Source: Anodontia alba
Lineage: Eukaryota > Mollusca > Bivalvia > Lucinida > Lucinidae
DNA length: 64,000 nucleotides
Assembly (NCBI GenBank): GCA_964016985.1
Contig: OZ024821.1
Location: 16,727,211 to 16,791,210, forward strand
Direction of reading: 5' to 3'
Shown here: one piece after another, positions 30,435-43,825 of the stretch
Numbering within the stretch: the first letter of the stretch is position 1
Layout: each line of letters opens with the position of its first letter
Program-made: the position numbers and the translations under genes
Notes under the pieces: generated by a model
The model's database searches: none
Told to the model about the DNA's origin: nothing
Seen by the model: the letters and a program-made list of their open reading frames with translations, nothing else

Positions 30435-30831
30435 AACGACCATTTCCCAGGCAAAATCTGCATCTGAAGTGAGACATGTTAGCTTCGTGAGTATCAATAC
30501 ACATCGACTTATATAGCATGACGTATATTCTGATTGGTCAGTTAGTAACATACGTCATACTTCATTCTGATTGGTCATTATTTAAAGAAACTCGAGTTAA
30601 GTCATCTATTTATAGTCACATGATATTTTTAAAACGTGTTGAGACATACCATTTTGATAAAACAAGTCATCTATTTATAGTCACATGATATTTTTAAAAC
30701 GTGTTGAGACATGCCATTTTGATACAACAGTTGATATTTCTAGTACTCAGTTTAAAAAATAACTATTGTAAAAAAGAATATTTTTCAATGCCTAAACCTT
30801 GCTGTTCACGTATTTCAATGTCTAATAAAGT

Positions 30832-30903
30832 GCACACACACGCACGCATGCACATACACACACACACACGCACGCATGCACACACACACGCACGCACACA
30901 CAT
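30832..30903. repeat. (CA)n microsatellite in right TIR
   Basis: Mirror of the GT tract at 15866-15940, with a different length. Confidence 0.85.
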
Positions 30904-31351
30904 GTAGATATTCATTATCATACCTATAAAATTGAAACTTATCTTTAGCTCTAATTTCTCTATAACTTTGTAAATTTTGGTGCATTTCAGCCAAACGTTA
31001 ATCCTTTTTAATCCGGTTATTGTTTTCCAAATAAAAGGGTTGCTAAGAGGCATTTACTTGGGAAACAACTATATTGGAACAGGTTGCTTTTATTTAAAGA
31101 GTCAACAACATGAGGAAAACGTTCCTTTATTATTTTACAGCATCCAACCCTACTTTTATTCAGTAAACAAAAAAGGCTTAGTAGAGATATTCCTTATTTG
31201 TTTAAGAAAGGTATTATTGAAATGTATAAAGGCACGTTTTGGTTATGTTTATGCCTACAGGGGCCCCTAAAATGATTAATTACTACTGTTCATTCTCGTC
31301 ACTCACACACAAAGGAACACACTTGCAGAAAATTATTAATTAAAAAAAAAA

Positions 31352-31711
31352 ATGTTGGAGTTTGTATATCGAACCTTGAGCCGAGTACTTCAAATGTTGT
31401 TAAATGGCGGAGAAGGTCCCCACAGTTTTGGGAATACAACTGTGAATATAATTTATGGGAAACAAAAACTGGCAGTAGACAAGGAAGACTTGCTTGTGTT
31501 TGAAGATGGTGAAACGAAGGCCGGGTTAATGAGAGAACCACAAATTCTTCCTAGATTGAATGTATATGAAGTGGATGTTCACCAAGCGGTGCATATAATA
31601 AACAAAGTAAGTTTACTTATAACTATTAATATTATGTTTAAAGTCTTTCCCTTGCTTTTTCAAAGCACAGCCTTTGTTTCTTGCTGCTATAACTTATGTC
31701 TGGATTGTTAA
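31352..31711 (+). CDS. Unknown TIR-encoded protein, right copy (119 aa)
   Basis: Twin of the ORF at 15417-15058, also facing outward. The whole 119-codon frame is kept. The few differences between copies fall in the last third, after the possible splice donor 'aacaaagtaagttt' (about 31602-31615), which would make residues beyond about 86 intronic. The conserved part has no recognised domain. Presence in both TIRs gives the element two copies of the gene. Confidence 0.45.
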   Translation: MLEFVYRTLSRVLQMLLNGGEGPHSFGNTTVNIIYGKQKLAVDKEDLLVFEDGETKAGLMREPQILPRLNVYEVDVHQAVHIINKVSLLITINIMFKVFPLLFQSTAFVSCCYNLCLDC

Positions 31712-32812
31712 GACACGTCCGTATACATGATAACATAAGGTGCTTATTAAAAATACAGATGAATCCTGATAATTTTCAGGATTGATAAGATGCTTATCGA
31801 ATGTGTGTTTAGACACTGTAAATCTCATGATGATGATATACAATGAAATGTATAATATGAAGGGTCGGGAATTGATTTTCATTATGGAAATGAAAGGGCT
31901 TATGGGATACATTCTGATTGGTTGATAAAATTAGAACTTACCATCATCATGTGGTCAATTATTTGTCTGAGCTCATTTGATTGGTTTATAAAAATAGACT
32001 TCACTATCATCACGTGGTCAATCATTTGTTTCCTCTCATTTGATTGGTTGATGAAAATAGAACGACTGAACTTAAAAATAGCATGTTTAGACAAGATTGT
32101 TAGGGTATTGTCAACACAGTCTTTGTTCAAATTAATCCTATCGTCCACTAAGAGGGGATTATTTTTTTACATTTGAATAGGCCATTGTTCAATGTTTGTT
32201 CAAAGCCAGACATCATGGCTGCTTCAAAGGAGATTAATTTATGGCAGTTGAATAGCCTATTGAATTATTAAGTGGGGAATATTTGCATCCATTGTTGGAA
32301 CATCTGTCAAAGCCAGACATCGTGGCTGCTTGAAAGGGGATTATTTTCTATACTAACAGGTCAAAATATAGAACTTGAATCGTGTCATTCGGACTTTGGA
32401 TGTCGAAGTGTTCATATCGTAGACAGGTAAATAAATATTAACATTATTTCAGTGTGCGTGCGCACGTGCATGCATGCCTGACCCCACAATGTCTGCGATC
32501 AAGTCCTAGATTGAGTCATACTATTTCAACCATAGTTTTTCTGTATTGTTAAAACAAAAGATGATTATCGACTAGGACCTGAACCGCAAATGTCCGTGAT
32601 CAAGTCCTAGATTGAGTATACAAGTCATACTATTTCAAACCATGAGGTCATCTCTAAAAATAAATCATACGGTCATTTCTAAATATAAAATCTGAAAAAA
32701 AAACCAAGTCTAAATATAGATCGGGAAAACCCTGTTTCTAAAAATAATCCGAGATGGCCGCCGATGACGTCATCCAAGATGGCTGCCACCCCAAAGAGGC
32801 GCCTATACTACT

Positions 32813-33655
32813 ACAGTTCCCCGCAGATTTGAAGACAGTTCCCCGACAGTTTTGAAGACAGTTCCCCGATACTTTTGTTCAAAGTCAAATGACCTGTAAC
32901 TGATAAATATAATTAGTAATTATGGGTAATTAAGGATAATTATAGACTCGGACCCTTCAATACAGTATTGATGGGTCCGAGTTATAGATAAGTGATGGAT
33001 TGTGATTGGATTATTTGTGCCTGTGATTGACGGGGACCTTTTCTCTCCCAGGATTCGACTTAGTAGATGTGATGTCAGGACTATAAGACAGCTGAAATCT
33101 TTATTTCGCAATAAAAAGGGGATTGAAAATGAAGTCACGAACGTTATCCATAAATATAGTTCAGCCTTAAATAATTATACTATCCAATCAGCGAATAAAA
33201 AAGGCGCTGGTCAGACTGTGCGGATGCGCAGACTGATTTGCGCCTTTGTTGTTCGCACATGTAATTAGCAGATTTTCTCACGACGTGGATCGTTATTATT
33301 ATATATCATCACCGAGATAAAACGATACAATTTATGAACATCTGAAAACATTTCCTAACTACAAGTATACACTCCGCTGCAAAAATAGTAAACTTTTCTG
33401 ATATTCTCATAGACTCGCATGTATTTCTTACGCTTTTGTATCCGGTGTATAAATGCAATGTAAACGCTCTGTTGGTGAACTGTCTTAAAAAAAGTCGGTG
33501 AACCCATAATTACTAGTTATAAAATTATATTTATCAGTCATAGGTCATTTGACTGAACAAAAGTGTCGGGGAACTGTCTTCAAAAAGTGTCGGGGAACTG
33601 TCTTCAAATCTGTCGAGGAACTGTCTCCAAACACCGTGGCGGGGAACTGTCTCGA
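32813..33655. mobile_element. Foldback element, right part with inverted arm
   Basis: The arm 32813-32945 ('gaagacagttccccgac' repeats, then 'aaagtcaaatgacctgtaactgataaatata') is inverted at 33485-33655. With 13905-13955 it reconstructs an element of about 0.9 kb, interrupted by the Polinton exactly at ACAGTT. The spacer has no gene. Confidence 0.75.
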
Positions 33656-33689
33656 TTCCGATGTCACATTGGCAATGTGTACATTGGTA

Positions 33690-34085
33690 GAGATCTAGGA
33701 AACAGTAGTGACCGAACTCACCGTTGTAGATACGTATAGAAATTTGTTGAAATCACCGATGTACAGAGAGGTTGCATTGAGAAATCGCCGAAATCACCGT
33801 GGAAATCATCAAAATAAATGGGGCTAGGATATGGAAATCACCGAAATCATCAATGTTGACATTGGTAGTGACCGAAATCACCGTTGTAGATAGGGGTAGA
33901 GTATATAAATTGTTGAAATCACCACTGTACAGAGGATTTGCATTGAGAAATCACCGTGAAAAACACCGAGATCACCAAAATAGATAGGGATAGGGTATGA
34001 AAATCACCAAAATCACTAATGTAGAGATGGGTAGGGTAGAGTGGTCACCGAAATCACCGTTGTAGATAGGGGTAGGTCATAGAAA
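33690..34085. repeat. Minisatellite based on 'ccgaaatca', right block
   Basis: The same phrases as in 9225-9480 ('gaaatcaccg', 'gtagataggggtagggtat', 'tgcattgagaaatcacc'), arranged in roughly 100-150-bp higher units. Confidence 0.8.
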
Positions 34086-34965
34086 TTGTTGATCTCCTAG
34101 GAAACAGTTTGCATGAAATGTCTATGCATTTTGTTAATATCACTAATTTGTCATCTGCCGAAATAGCCCAGAGAGTTGTAAAGGTTGATGTTGTAGCTCG
34201 ATCAGTATTAGTCTTGTACACTCATAATCTCTCTTTTGATGTATTCTGTTTTCTGTTTGCAATCACAATTATTTAATTACATTGACCTTTACTTGTTTCC
34301 AAAATACATGTAGTAAATTCTTTGCTACCACTAGTCTAATTTATTTACTTTATTCGCATATTTTTTCTTAATAATTGGTATGTGTTATATGTCAGCATGA
34401 TTCGTAGTACACATTATTTGACAAACATCCACCTGAATTTATACAATATTTATGAAAGTAAGGAGAAAAACTCTATAAGTACTTGTGCTTTCGTTCTTAT
34501 CCTTTGATTTGTTTGTGTTTACTTGCTTGTTTACTTAATATTGGTTCTGAAATAATTCTGTTTAATTTTCATCTGACAGTTTAGCAAATGAGGACAGATT
34601 TACGCAGTGATATGGTTGCTTGAAGTAAAACAAAGGGCACACACACACACACACACACACTGATCCTGTAAGCGGACAACGAAGGCCAAGATCAGCCTGC
34701 GCTTGTGCGGAGGCTGATCAGGGCCTGCGTTGTCCACAAATTACATTAGGGCCCTTTTCGCGCGTTGCTCATCATTTATGTTCAACCCTTAAAGCGCCAG
34801 TAACAACAGCTACAGACTATATTCTGATATATCTTTTTATTATTTTTTATATGACTCTTCTTTTTAGTATGCATAACAGACAAAGTAAGTGAAGATACCC
34901 AGGAAATGCCACAATCACGAAGCATAGTCTTCCCGAGGCACCAGAAGAAGGAAAGAATAGCCTAC
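34086..34965. other. AT-rich intergenic with short repeats
   Basis: Includes an (AC)n tract at 34639-34660, a short inverted 'gatcagcctgcgc...gcggaggctgatc' element at 34670-34745, and a fragment (34895-34960) similar to the repeat family at 11438 and 58160. No gene is seen. Confidence 0.5.
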
Positions 34966-35246
34966 ATTACGAAAACACACCTATTCAAATATATTGAAAA
35001 TTTTACTACAAAAAAAAAAGGGGGAAAATTTTCAGATAAAAAATCTGATATTTTTCATATTTCTGCTCAAAACATAGATTGTGGGTACTCGTTAGAACCG
35101 CCTCGACGAGGCGGTTCTAACGAGTACCCACAAGCTATGTTTTTGAGCAGAAATAAGAAAAATAATGTATACCCCTGTAAACCCCAGTTTTACTATATAA
35201 AACTGGGGTTGAAGGGGGTCAAAATTATATAGGTGTGTTTTCGTAA
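34966..35246 (+). mobile_element. Palindromic MITE copy
   Basis: A good copy with inverted ends 'attacgaaaacacacctat' and 'ataggtgtgttttcgtaa'. The central near-perfect hairpin runs from 'acatagattgtgggtactcg' through 'gaaccgcctcgacgaggcggttc' to its complement. Confidence 0.85.
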
Positions 35247-35419
35247 GGATAACAAATCAAACGCGACCCTTGAAACCAAATACGAACTGCAACAGAGGAA
35301 CGTCCTTGAAACGGACAGTAGGAAAACTAGTAGGGGGTAGGGAGCAAACCAGCCCTACTCGCGCAAGACCTAAAAGTTCGCCCGTTTATGCCGAATACAA
35401 TCTTTACCTCAGCTCTTTG

Positions 35420-35745
35420 GAACCGGCACAGTAGCTCAGGTGGTAGAGCGCCCGCTTTGTGATCGGGAGGTTGCGGGTTCGATCCCCGGCCGAGTCATAC
35501 TAAGGACTTTAAAAGCTGCTCTTTTGCTTGGCGTTCAGCATTAAGGAAGTAGAGCTTGGAATCAGAACTGGTCAGCCCGGTGTCAGTAAAATGCGACTGG
35601 GTGGAATATCATGCCATGTGTCTGAGGAATGATATTTCAGTGAGGCAGCGCTCTAAAAGTGAGCATTGAGCCACCGTCTTGATATGACTGAAGGGTTGTT
35701 GAAAGTGACGTACTATGTAATATCCGATTCAAACAAACAATCAAC
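35420..35745 (+). mobile_element. tRNA-derived SINE
   Basis: A tRNA-like head (A box TAGCTCAGGTGG about 35432-35443; B box GGTTCGATCCC about 35476-35486) is followed by a 250-bp body and a tail with 'caaacaaacaatcaa'. Acceptor and T stems contain mismatches, so it is not a working tRNA gene. Confidence 0.75.
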
Positions 35746-36641
35746 CCTTTGGACAGGTTTATTTCCTATATAGGGAGTTTTTATTATAACCAAGAACTGT
35801 CCCTTTTATGGGACGCTAGGCATAAATCGGTTAATTGAACTAAGTCGTATTTTCTCTAAAGAAGGTACAGAAAATGAGACTAGTGTCTCTGCTACAATTT
35901 TATGGCGCTTTAAAGGTTAAATATTAACCCATTTATGCCTTAAGGATTCTTCTACCTTCACTCTTCGAACCGGTCAATTTCTTTATTAGGGGTGTCTGGT
36001 TAGTTTTTATTATTATCACGTTTTACAGAGATTTATGTCTTTCATGCAAACAGTGTAGGCCCTGATCAGACGCCGCATTCTGCGGAGTCTGATCAGGATC
36101 TGTACTGTTTGGCAGTGTCCCTTTTATGGGACGCTAAGCATAAATGGGATAAACATGACGAGATTTCGCCTCCACTTTCATTGACTAAACTGTTAATGGA
36201 GTTCTTATGTTTTGTGGAGTGTAGCGAAATATTATAAATATTAAATGCACTCTCCAAAGGTCATCGTTCAAGTATAATGTAGGTTATGTATAAAATGTTT
36301 TTTCTTCGTACATCGCGTTCCAAATCATTCTTACTTTTGAACAATTAACTGTGATTATGATGTTTCTTAGTCATTTCTGGTTATGAGCGACTTGATCTTT
36401 AAATCTAGGAACTGCAGTGCGATTGGTTTGCGTATGGACTTGTTTGATCTATCAGAACAATCCTTCATGTAGCTCTGAACTGTCTGTTGCACATTGTGCA
36501 AGAAAGTTCTGACGAAGATTCAGATTAATATTTTCTTTGATCTGTGATCATCTCCACATTCTTCCAATGAACTCGCGCCACTTTTCTCAGTTATGTGCAT
36601 CACCTTGACAGGACTCAGATGGTACTTTGAAGTCCTTGAGC

Positions 36642-36676
<35 letters not shown>

Positions 36677-37650
36677 TCTTGTAGCATTTCTTCTGGCCTT
36701 ACTGAGAACGAACACGTTGTACCCACCTAAGCGCTACATAGAAGATTTTCTTTGATAATCGTTTTAAACAGTACTTCGTGTATCGCAGGTAGCAATCATA
36801 CCCGTTTTTAGATTTTAAATTTAAAGGGCATGGAAAGAAAACATACTGCACATGTCTAAAATTTGACATAATGTCCGGGTTTCTTTGCATTTAAGTCAAC
36901 CGACCATATAAATAGTTAATCAAAAGTTATAAAATAAATCAATTAAAGTGACAAATATTTAGATTGTGCCTTTTTGTGTCGTCGTGTGCGTTTCATTTGC
37001 CATGGCATTGTTACTGTCATGCGTGGATGAGAACACTTAGCACTCTGGGTAAAAGTTCCAGCAAACGACATTTTGAAATATTTGTATCATTTTCCCAAGG
37101 AAAAAAGATTTGACATTTCATGCAATTGTTCCCGATGGAGACAATTTGCATGAAATGTCAATTCCTGCTTTCTTGAAAAAATAAGAAAACAATGATCAGT
37201 TTGTCGTCTGCTGAATTTGCCCATAGAGTGGTAAAGGCTAATTTAAATTCATTACTTGTGAATCAAATATTTATGGTGGGAATGACAAAACAAATTGTTA
37301 ATCGATTTGCGTTATTTGTTTATCCAGGAATCAGCATAACATGAAAGATTTACACATGTAGTTTTGTATTTCAAATTCTTTGAACGGAATAATATTATGT
37401 GTTACGTCTGCAAGGATGGGTCATGGAATTACCCTTTCACTCTATATATTGGGCTACCTTAACCTATTGAAAACTGATGACCCCTAAACGAGCAACTGGC
37501 AAACAGTGCAGACCCAGGTCAGACGCCGCAGAACGCAGCGAATGATCAGGGTGTCCACTGTTTGCAAGTATATAGTTCAACCATTTTTCTTTAGGAAAAT
37601 CTACATTATATAGTCTGACATACCTAAAATCGAAAATTGATTCTTTCAAT
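35746..37650. other. No gene; short palindromic elements and T-tract
   Basis: Contains a 'gatcagacgccgc...gtctgatca' palindrome (36047-36112), a T30 tract (36645-36674), and an inverted-repeat element around 'gacatttcatgcaattgt' (37050-37225). Another copy of the first palindrome is at 37497-37565. Confidence 0.5.
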
Positions 37651-37651
37651 A

Positions 37652-37984
37652 TACAGTCGACTCTCGTTATCTCGAATTCCAAGGGACTTTCTAAAATACT
37701 TCGAGATATCCGTACTTCGACATATCAGATTTGCAGAATAGAGGAAAAACTAATTCGATTAAGCACATTTAACAAATATATGTGTAATTGGACTCTTGAG
37801 GTTAGAGATATATTGAAAATATTGTGGAAAAGAGGAGAAATTGCTCCTTAGGAGCAATTTCTCCTCTTTTCCACAATATTTTTTTTACATGTTGTTAGAT
37901 TTTCATGTTTAGGCAGGGACCAGATTTTCACTTCGAGCTAAGCGGTTATTCGAGATAAGCGAGCTCGAGATAGCGAGTATTCAG
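37652..37984. mobile_element. MITE, 'tacagtcgactctcgttatctcg' family
   Basis: The left end is clear and the right end partly decayed. The centre has the palindrome 'gaggagaaattgctcc' / 'ggagcaatttctcctc'. Same family as 52833, 53594 and 56002. Confidence 0.75.
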
Positions 37985-38014
37985 TCTTTAGTTGTCTTAC
38001 TTCTTACCGTACTT

Positions 38015-38015
<1 letters not shown>

Positions 38016-38048
<33 letters not shown>
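38016..38048. repeat. A33 tract
   Basis: Homopolymer. Confidence 0.9.
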
Positions 38049-38050
<2 letters not shown>

Positions 38051-38302
38051 AACACGCCTGTCGATGGGTCTGAAATTGCTGAATGAGTTGCAAACAGTGG
38101 TGACCTTGATCAGACGCATGAGCATTCTTTGGCGTCTTATCTTGGTCTGCACTGTTTGCTCGGGCGAGTCAATTGTAATAATTAAGGGTAGCTGTTAATC
38201 ATGCCGCTCTGACCAGACGGAGCGATTGCACATTATGTTTTGTGTTTTCCCCCTTCCCATGGTATTGTGTTCAGACCACCATGATAACATTGATTTTGGA
38301 GT

Positions 38303-38559
38303 CATTACGAAAACATGCCTATTCAAATACACTGAAAATTTTACAACCAAAAAATGACAAATTTTCAGATAAAACATTCTGATATTTTTTATATTTCTGC
38401 TCAAAACATAGATTGTGGGTACTCGTTAGAACGAGTACCCACAATCTATGTTTTTGAGCAGAAATAAGAAAAATAATGTATACCCCTGTAAACCCCAGTT
38501 TTACTATATAAAAGTGGGGTTTAAGGGGGTCAAAATTATATAGGCGTGTTTTCGTGATG
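38303..38559 (+). mobile_element. Palindromic MITE copy
   Basis: Ends 'cattacgaaaacatgcctat' and 'ataggcgtgttttcgtgatg'. The central hairpin is shortened: the 'gaaccgcctcg' arm tips are missing compared with 34966. Confidence 0.85.
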
Positions 38560-38676
38560 GTATGAAAAATGGAAAGAAATATCTTATTCGAACAAATAAA
38601 AATACCATTATAAGTGATGCAAAAAAATGCAACGTGAAACAAAAGTAACCTAAGCAAGGCTGAAGCTATATACATT

Positions 38677-39024
38677 ATGTTTGTAAAGATGGAACGCAAA
38701 ATTATGTTTTCTAAATCACTGATGAAAGCCGTAATAACTCTGGCGTTGGTTGTTTGTGATGACACCTTAGAGACGGTTATTAATGCCGATTCTCTGGTTT
38801 TATGGGATACATATTTTGATCAGTTTCAGTTTTGGACAAATACCGTCAGTGGTATTGGAGCCTGTGCCAAGGCATGCGTTAGAATGAAAATATGTATGTC
38901 CTTTAATTATGGTTTAACGGACAGATCGTGTGAGCTTAATTCGGAGCTATTGTCACAATATCCTGACCTGCGTGTCACAAAAGAACATACTGTTTACTCA
39001 AAGATTGAAGACTGGCCAGCAGAG
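38677..39024 (+). CDS. Secreted PAN/CCP/EGF protein, exon 1: signal peptide and PAN/apple domain
   Basis: First coding exon of a multi-exon gene. Alternative starts are at 38677, 38689 or 38704. A hydrophobic stretch (SLMKAVITLALVVC) is a good signal peptide. It is followed by a PAN/apple-like domain: W/F-rich start, GACAKACVRMKICMSFNY, then SCELNSELL. It ends at GCAGAG|GTAAGA, a strong donor, in phase 0, matching the acceptor at 41149. PAN domains bind proteins or carbohydrates outside the cell. The ORF continues past the donor into a MITE, which is not coding. Confidence 0.7.
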
Positions 39025-39066
39025 GTAAGAAATCAGACTTGGGGTAAGGGGAGCAGCCTTTATAAA

Positions 39067-39312
39067 TTGAGCCAGCGCATGACAACCCCTACAAAATGGC
39101 ATGTGCGCCCAGCAAAGACTCAGATCAGCCTGGGCATCCGTTCAGTCTGATCAGAGTCTTCGCTGTGGGCTCACAGGGTACATGTAGCTAAGGACCCAAA
39201 CTTTCTTCATGCGGAAAGCGAAGACTGATCAGACTGGGCGGATGCCCAGGCTGATCTGTCTTCGCTGGGTGCACATGCCATTTTGTAGGTTTTGTCATGC
39301 GCTGGCTCAGTT
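39067..39312. mobile_element. MITE with about 70-bp inverted ends ('gccagcgcatgacaa' family)
   Basis: Inverted ends 'gagccagcgcatgacaa' and 'ttgtcatgcgctggctc' continue inward through 'aaaatggcatgtgc' and 'agatcagcctgggcatcc'. Its translation (MTTPTKWHVRPAKTQ) recurs as false ORFs in this window. Confidence 0.8.
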
Positions 39313-39458
39313 TAATTGTACTTCTATGCAGCTGGTGCTAAATGTCATGTGATGGCCGTAAAACGTCTATTCGTACTTTACCATAGTACAGACTTTTTTT
39401 TTCGATGTTTACCTTTTATTGGAATCATGTAGCTTATTCTTGTACCTCGGAAAGTCGA

Positions 39459-39545
39459 CATTACGAAAACTAGCCTATTCAAATATTTTAATATTTTGAA
39501 AATTTTACCACTAAAAAATGAAAAATTTCAGATAAAAAATCAAAT
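39459..39545 (+). mobile_element. Truncated palindromic MITE (left end only)
   Basis: 'attacgaaaactagcctattcaa' followed by the usual subterminal sequence, lost after 'cagataaaaaatc'. Confidence 0.7.
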
Positions 39546-39825
39546 CTTGATAAGACCAAAACTCCAATTTTCATTCTTTGATGTGTTTTGTGTATCCAGG
39601 GCTAATCTTTATAGAAATTATTTGACCAGTACCATGTTCAAAATAATCTTCGCGCATATACGTAAGGCCCAGATCCTTCGATACGAATGTCCTTTCCAAT
39701 CCTGTGGAAACAGCTTCACATTTCTTTAACTTCATATCTTGTTTGAGATGATTAAAATGAAATTCAAAACCTATATTTTCTGATAAAATAAAAGCTACAG
39801 AAAACATACATGCATATATCAAAAT

Positions 39826-39970
39826 GACATGTGCGCCCAGCGAAGACTCAGATCAACCTGGGCATCCCTCCAGTCTGTTCAGTCTTCGCTGTGCGTTCAA
39901 TGGGTAGCTCAAAGTACCAAAGCTTTTTTCATGCGCACAGCGAAGACATGGCGGATGTCCAGGCTAATAT
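39826..39970. mobile_element. Fragment of the 'gccagcgcatgacaa' MITE family
   Basis: 'atgacatgtgcgcccagcga' ... 'cagcgaagac' ... 'gatgtccaggct' in inverted arrangement. The outer ends are missing. Confidence 0.65.
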
Positions 39971-40082
39971 ATATGAAAATTTTATATTATTCTACATCTT
40001 TGGTAGAAAGAATAACATTTCAAAACTATTGGTTTCAGTAGCAATTCGCTGCAAGCAGGGAAGGGTGTGTTAAACTGGGACA

Positions 40083-40690
40083 ATGAGCAAAGTTGTAGTT
40101 AGTGCAGTCAAAAAGTACTTCTGTAAGAAGGGCATGTTCCCGACGGAAATTTTTGACGACTTCATAAAAACCCTCGGAGATAAGTCGTCTTCTTACAGCA
40201 CGGTGAAGAAGTGTGCTGCTAAATTTATGAGAGGGAGGGAGAGTGTGGAGGAATATGAACGGTCTGGGCGCCTTAAAGAGGCTACTACAGACGAAAATGT
40301 TGCGGTTTTGCATAATCTGATCGTGTGTGACAGAAGAAAAATGTTGCGTGATATAGATTTACAAATAGGCATTAGTTTTTCGTCAGTTCAGTCCAGCTGG
40401 ACCGATATCGTAGCTAAATGGATCCCCAGAATGCTGAACAAAGATCAGAGGAAGAACAGGATTGATAATTCTGAGCATCCTAAGGCTTGATCGTAAGGAA
40501 TGTATGTGTCGAGCTGTGACCCAAGATGAGACTTGGGTCCATCACTTTGATCCTGAGCCCAAACAGCAGAGTATGTAATTGAAGCACCCCGGCACGCCCC
40601 CTCTTAAGAAATTTAGGAGAATTTCTTCAGCAGGGAGAATGATGACCTCTAGGGCGTTATTATGACGGATTATTTTAAGGAAGGTCGCAT
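40083..40690 (+). pseudogene. Mariner-type transposase relic
   Basis: The first 135 codons (40083-40490) are open. They show the mariner DNA-binding region (KKGMFPTEIFDDF, SSYSTVKKCAAKF, GRESVEEYERSGR) and the linker ending in WIPRMLNKDQRKNR. After a stop the sequence continues in another frame with TQDETWVHHFDPEPK, which includes the first catalytic Asp, then decays. The rest of the catalytic domain is missing or scrambled. It is an inactive fragment in an intron. Confidence 0.85.
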
Positions 40691-40709
40691 CCTTATAGTG
40701 CTCATCACA

Positions 40710-40872
40710 ACTGCAGCAGACGACATTTTGAAATATTTTTTTTTTTATTTTTCAAAGAAAACAAATCTTTATATTTTATGTGAATTGCCGCAGACGATTC
40801 ACATGAAATATCAAGACTTGTTTTCTTTGAAAAATTAAAAAAAACTAAAAATAAATGTCGTCTGCTACAAAC
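40710..40872. mobile_element. Palindromic element around 'gcagacgacatttt'
   Basis: Inverted halves 'agcagacgacattttgaaat' ... 'aaatgtcgtctgct' with the palindromic centre 'attgccgcagacgattcacatgaa'. Related copies lie near 37050 and 57300. Confidence 0.6.
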
Positions 40873-41148
40873 TATGCTCGGCGCTTTAAGGGTTAAGTAT
40901 TAGGTTTATAACAATGGCTTAGCTTAGAATTACAATGTTTTGTTTGAAATTTTAATAGAATTCTATAGAACTAATGTGACGTAATGGGTCAGTAAATATT
41001 CGTCAATTTATTCATGCACCAGTCGAAGAACGTTTACGTATCATGTATTTTGCATTGAAATTTCAGTATTCTCCATGTGACCCAATGGTCAATAAACATT
41101 CGGGTATTTATACATGCTTATACGCAAAGCTGAATGATTCTTTTCCAG

Positions 41149-41242
41149 TTAGATGAATACTGTTTCTGCCGCCCATGTGAAATCGATGAAGTTTGTGTTC
41201 CTCCCGGCATTTTGTCACCAACCAAAACATGTATTAAATACA
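41149..41242 (+). CDS. Secreted PAN/CCP/EGF protein, exon 2: Cys-containing linker (31 aa)
   Basis: Acceptor 'gattcttttccag|' and donor '|gtgagtat' bracket 94 bases. Entry is phase 0, as exon 1 requires, and exit is phase 1. The peptide is short with five Cys (EYCFCRPC, EVCVPPG, KTCIKY). It is probably the end of the PAN region or a small disulfide module. Support is the splice sites and phase agreement. Confidence 0.6.
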
Positions 41243-41778
41243 GTGAGTATCTTAATTCTTTCAGCCCTGCAGACCAAAACAGATACCTTTAGAAACAGTG
41301 TATATCCAGATGAGATCGCTCATAATGGGTTATCTCATCTTGGGGGTGGGGGATGATGTCGGGTGTGGCGAAGGTGTCGTGTATCTTACGTGAGCGGGAA
41401 GTCCAACTGATATTGGCATGCAGTTGGACAAGGCCTGCTATCCTTGTAGCAGGTAAGGTTAGAGAGGGAATGTTTTTATTTCTTTTATTTGTTCACTTTA
41501 TTCCTGTTCTCTTTCCTCCCTGTCCCTCTCTTTTAATTTCTTCTACTATCTCTTCTATCTCTTTTCTCCCTTTCTCTAGATGACGACACAAAATGACCCA
41601 CATAGGTTGAGGTGTCGTTAAACTCCAACACAATTATCTCATCTGGATCTACATGTACTCTGTTTTCCGTTTTGTGCTTGATTTTTGTCTGACTCCCCAA
41701 TTTGCAATGATAGATGTGTCCATAGTCAAAGACGAAAGTGTCCATTTCAGGAGTGAAAGGGTTAAGTGAGCGTTTACT
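41243..41778. other. Intron, no further gene
   Basis: Pyrimidine-rich 'ctttcctccctgtccctctc' tract at 41508-41578. Nothing else is recognised. Confidence 0.4.
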
Positions 41779-42045
41779 ATCACGAAAACATGACTATATA
41801 ATTTTGTCCCCCCTTTAACCCCACTTTTAAAGAGTAAAAATGGGGTTTACACGGGTATACATTATTTTTCTTACTTCTGCTCAGAAACATAGATTGTGGG
41901 TACTCGTTAGAACCGCCTCGTCGAGGCGGTTCTAACGAGTACTACACTCTATGTTTTGAGCAGAAATATGAAAAATATCAGATTTTTTTGTCTGAATTTT
42001 TTTCATTTTTTGTTTGTACAATTTTCAATTTGTTTTTGTAATGCC
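41779..42045 (-). mobile_element. Palindromic MITE copy
   Basis: Opposite orientation to 34966. The central hairpin 'gaaccgcctcgtcgaggcggttc' is intact and the right end is degraded. Confidence 0.8.

Positions 42046-43825
<1,780 letters not shown>

Larger units (their letters stand above)
13956..32812. mobile_element. Complete Polinton/Maverick (adintovirus-like) element
   Basis: An 18,857-bp element starting AGTAGTATAGG and ending with its complement. Long TIRs and a perfect 6-bp duplication ACAGTT flank it (13950-13955 and 32813-32818). These are the known hallmarks of Polintons: AG start, 6-bp duplication, long TIRs. It encodes PolB, a retroviral-type integrase with chromodomain, packaging ATPase, adenain-like protease, and major and minor capsid proteins, so it holds both transposition and virion modules. 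It also carries TBP and PC4 homologues. Genes form two convergent blocks that meet at 21615-21675. Coding lesions are limited to four homopolymer frameshifts. A partial extra TIR copy and a LINE scrap sit at its right side (28796-30434). Confidence 0.96.
30435..32812 (-). repeat. Right terminal inverted repeat of the Polinton
   Basis: Inverted copy of 13956-16356, ending with the complement of AGTAGTATAGG and followed by ACAGTT. It contains the mirrored promoter, a truncated start of the PC4-like gene (first 14 codons, read on -) and the second outward-facing 119-aa ORF. Confidence 0.95.

Noticed and set aside
35420..35495. Functional tRNA gene
   Set aside because: Acceptor and T stems have mismatches, and a SINE body and tail follow.
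39067..39150. C-terminal extension of the PAN exon ORF (PTKWHVRPAKTQ)
   Set aside because: It is the translation of a dispersed MITE after a strong splice donor at 39025.
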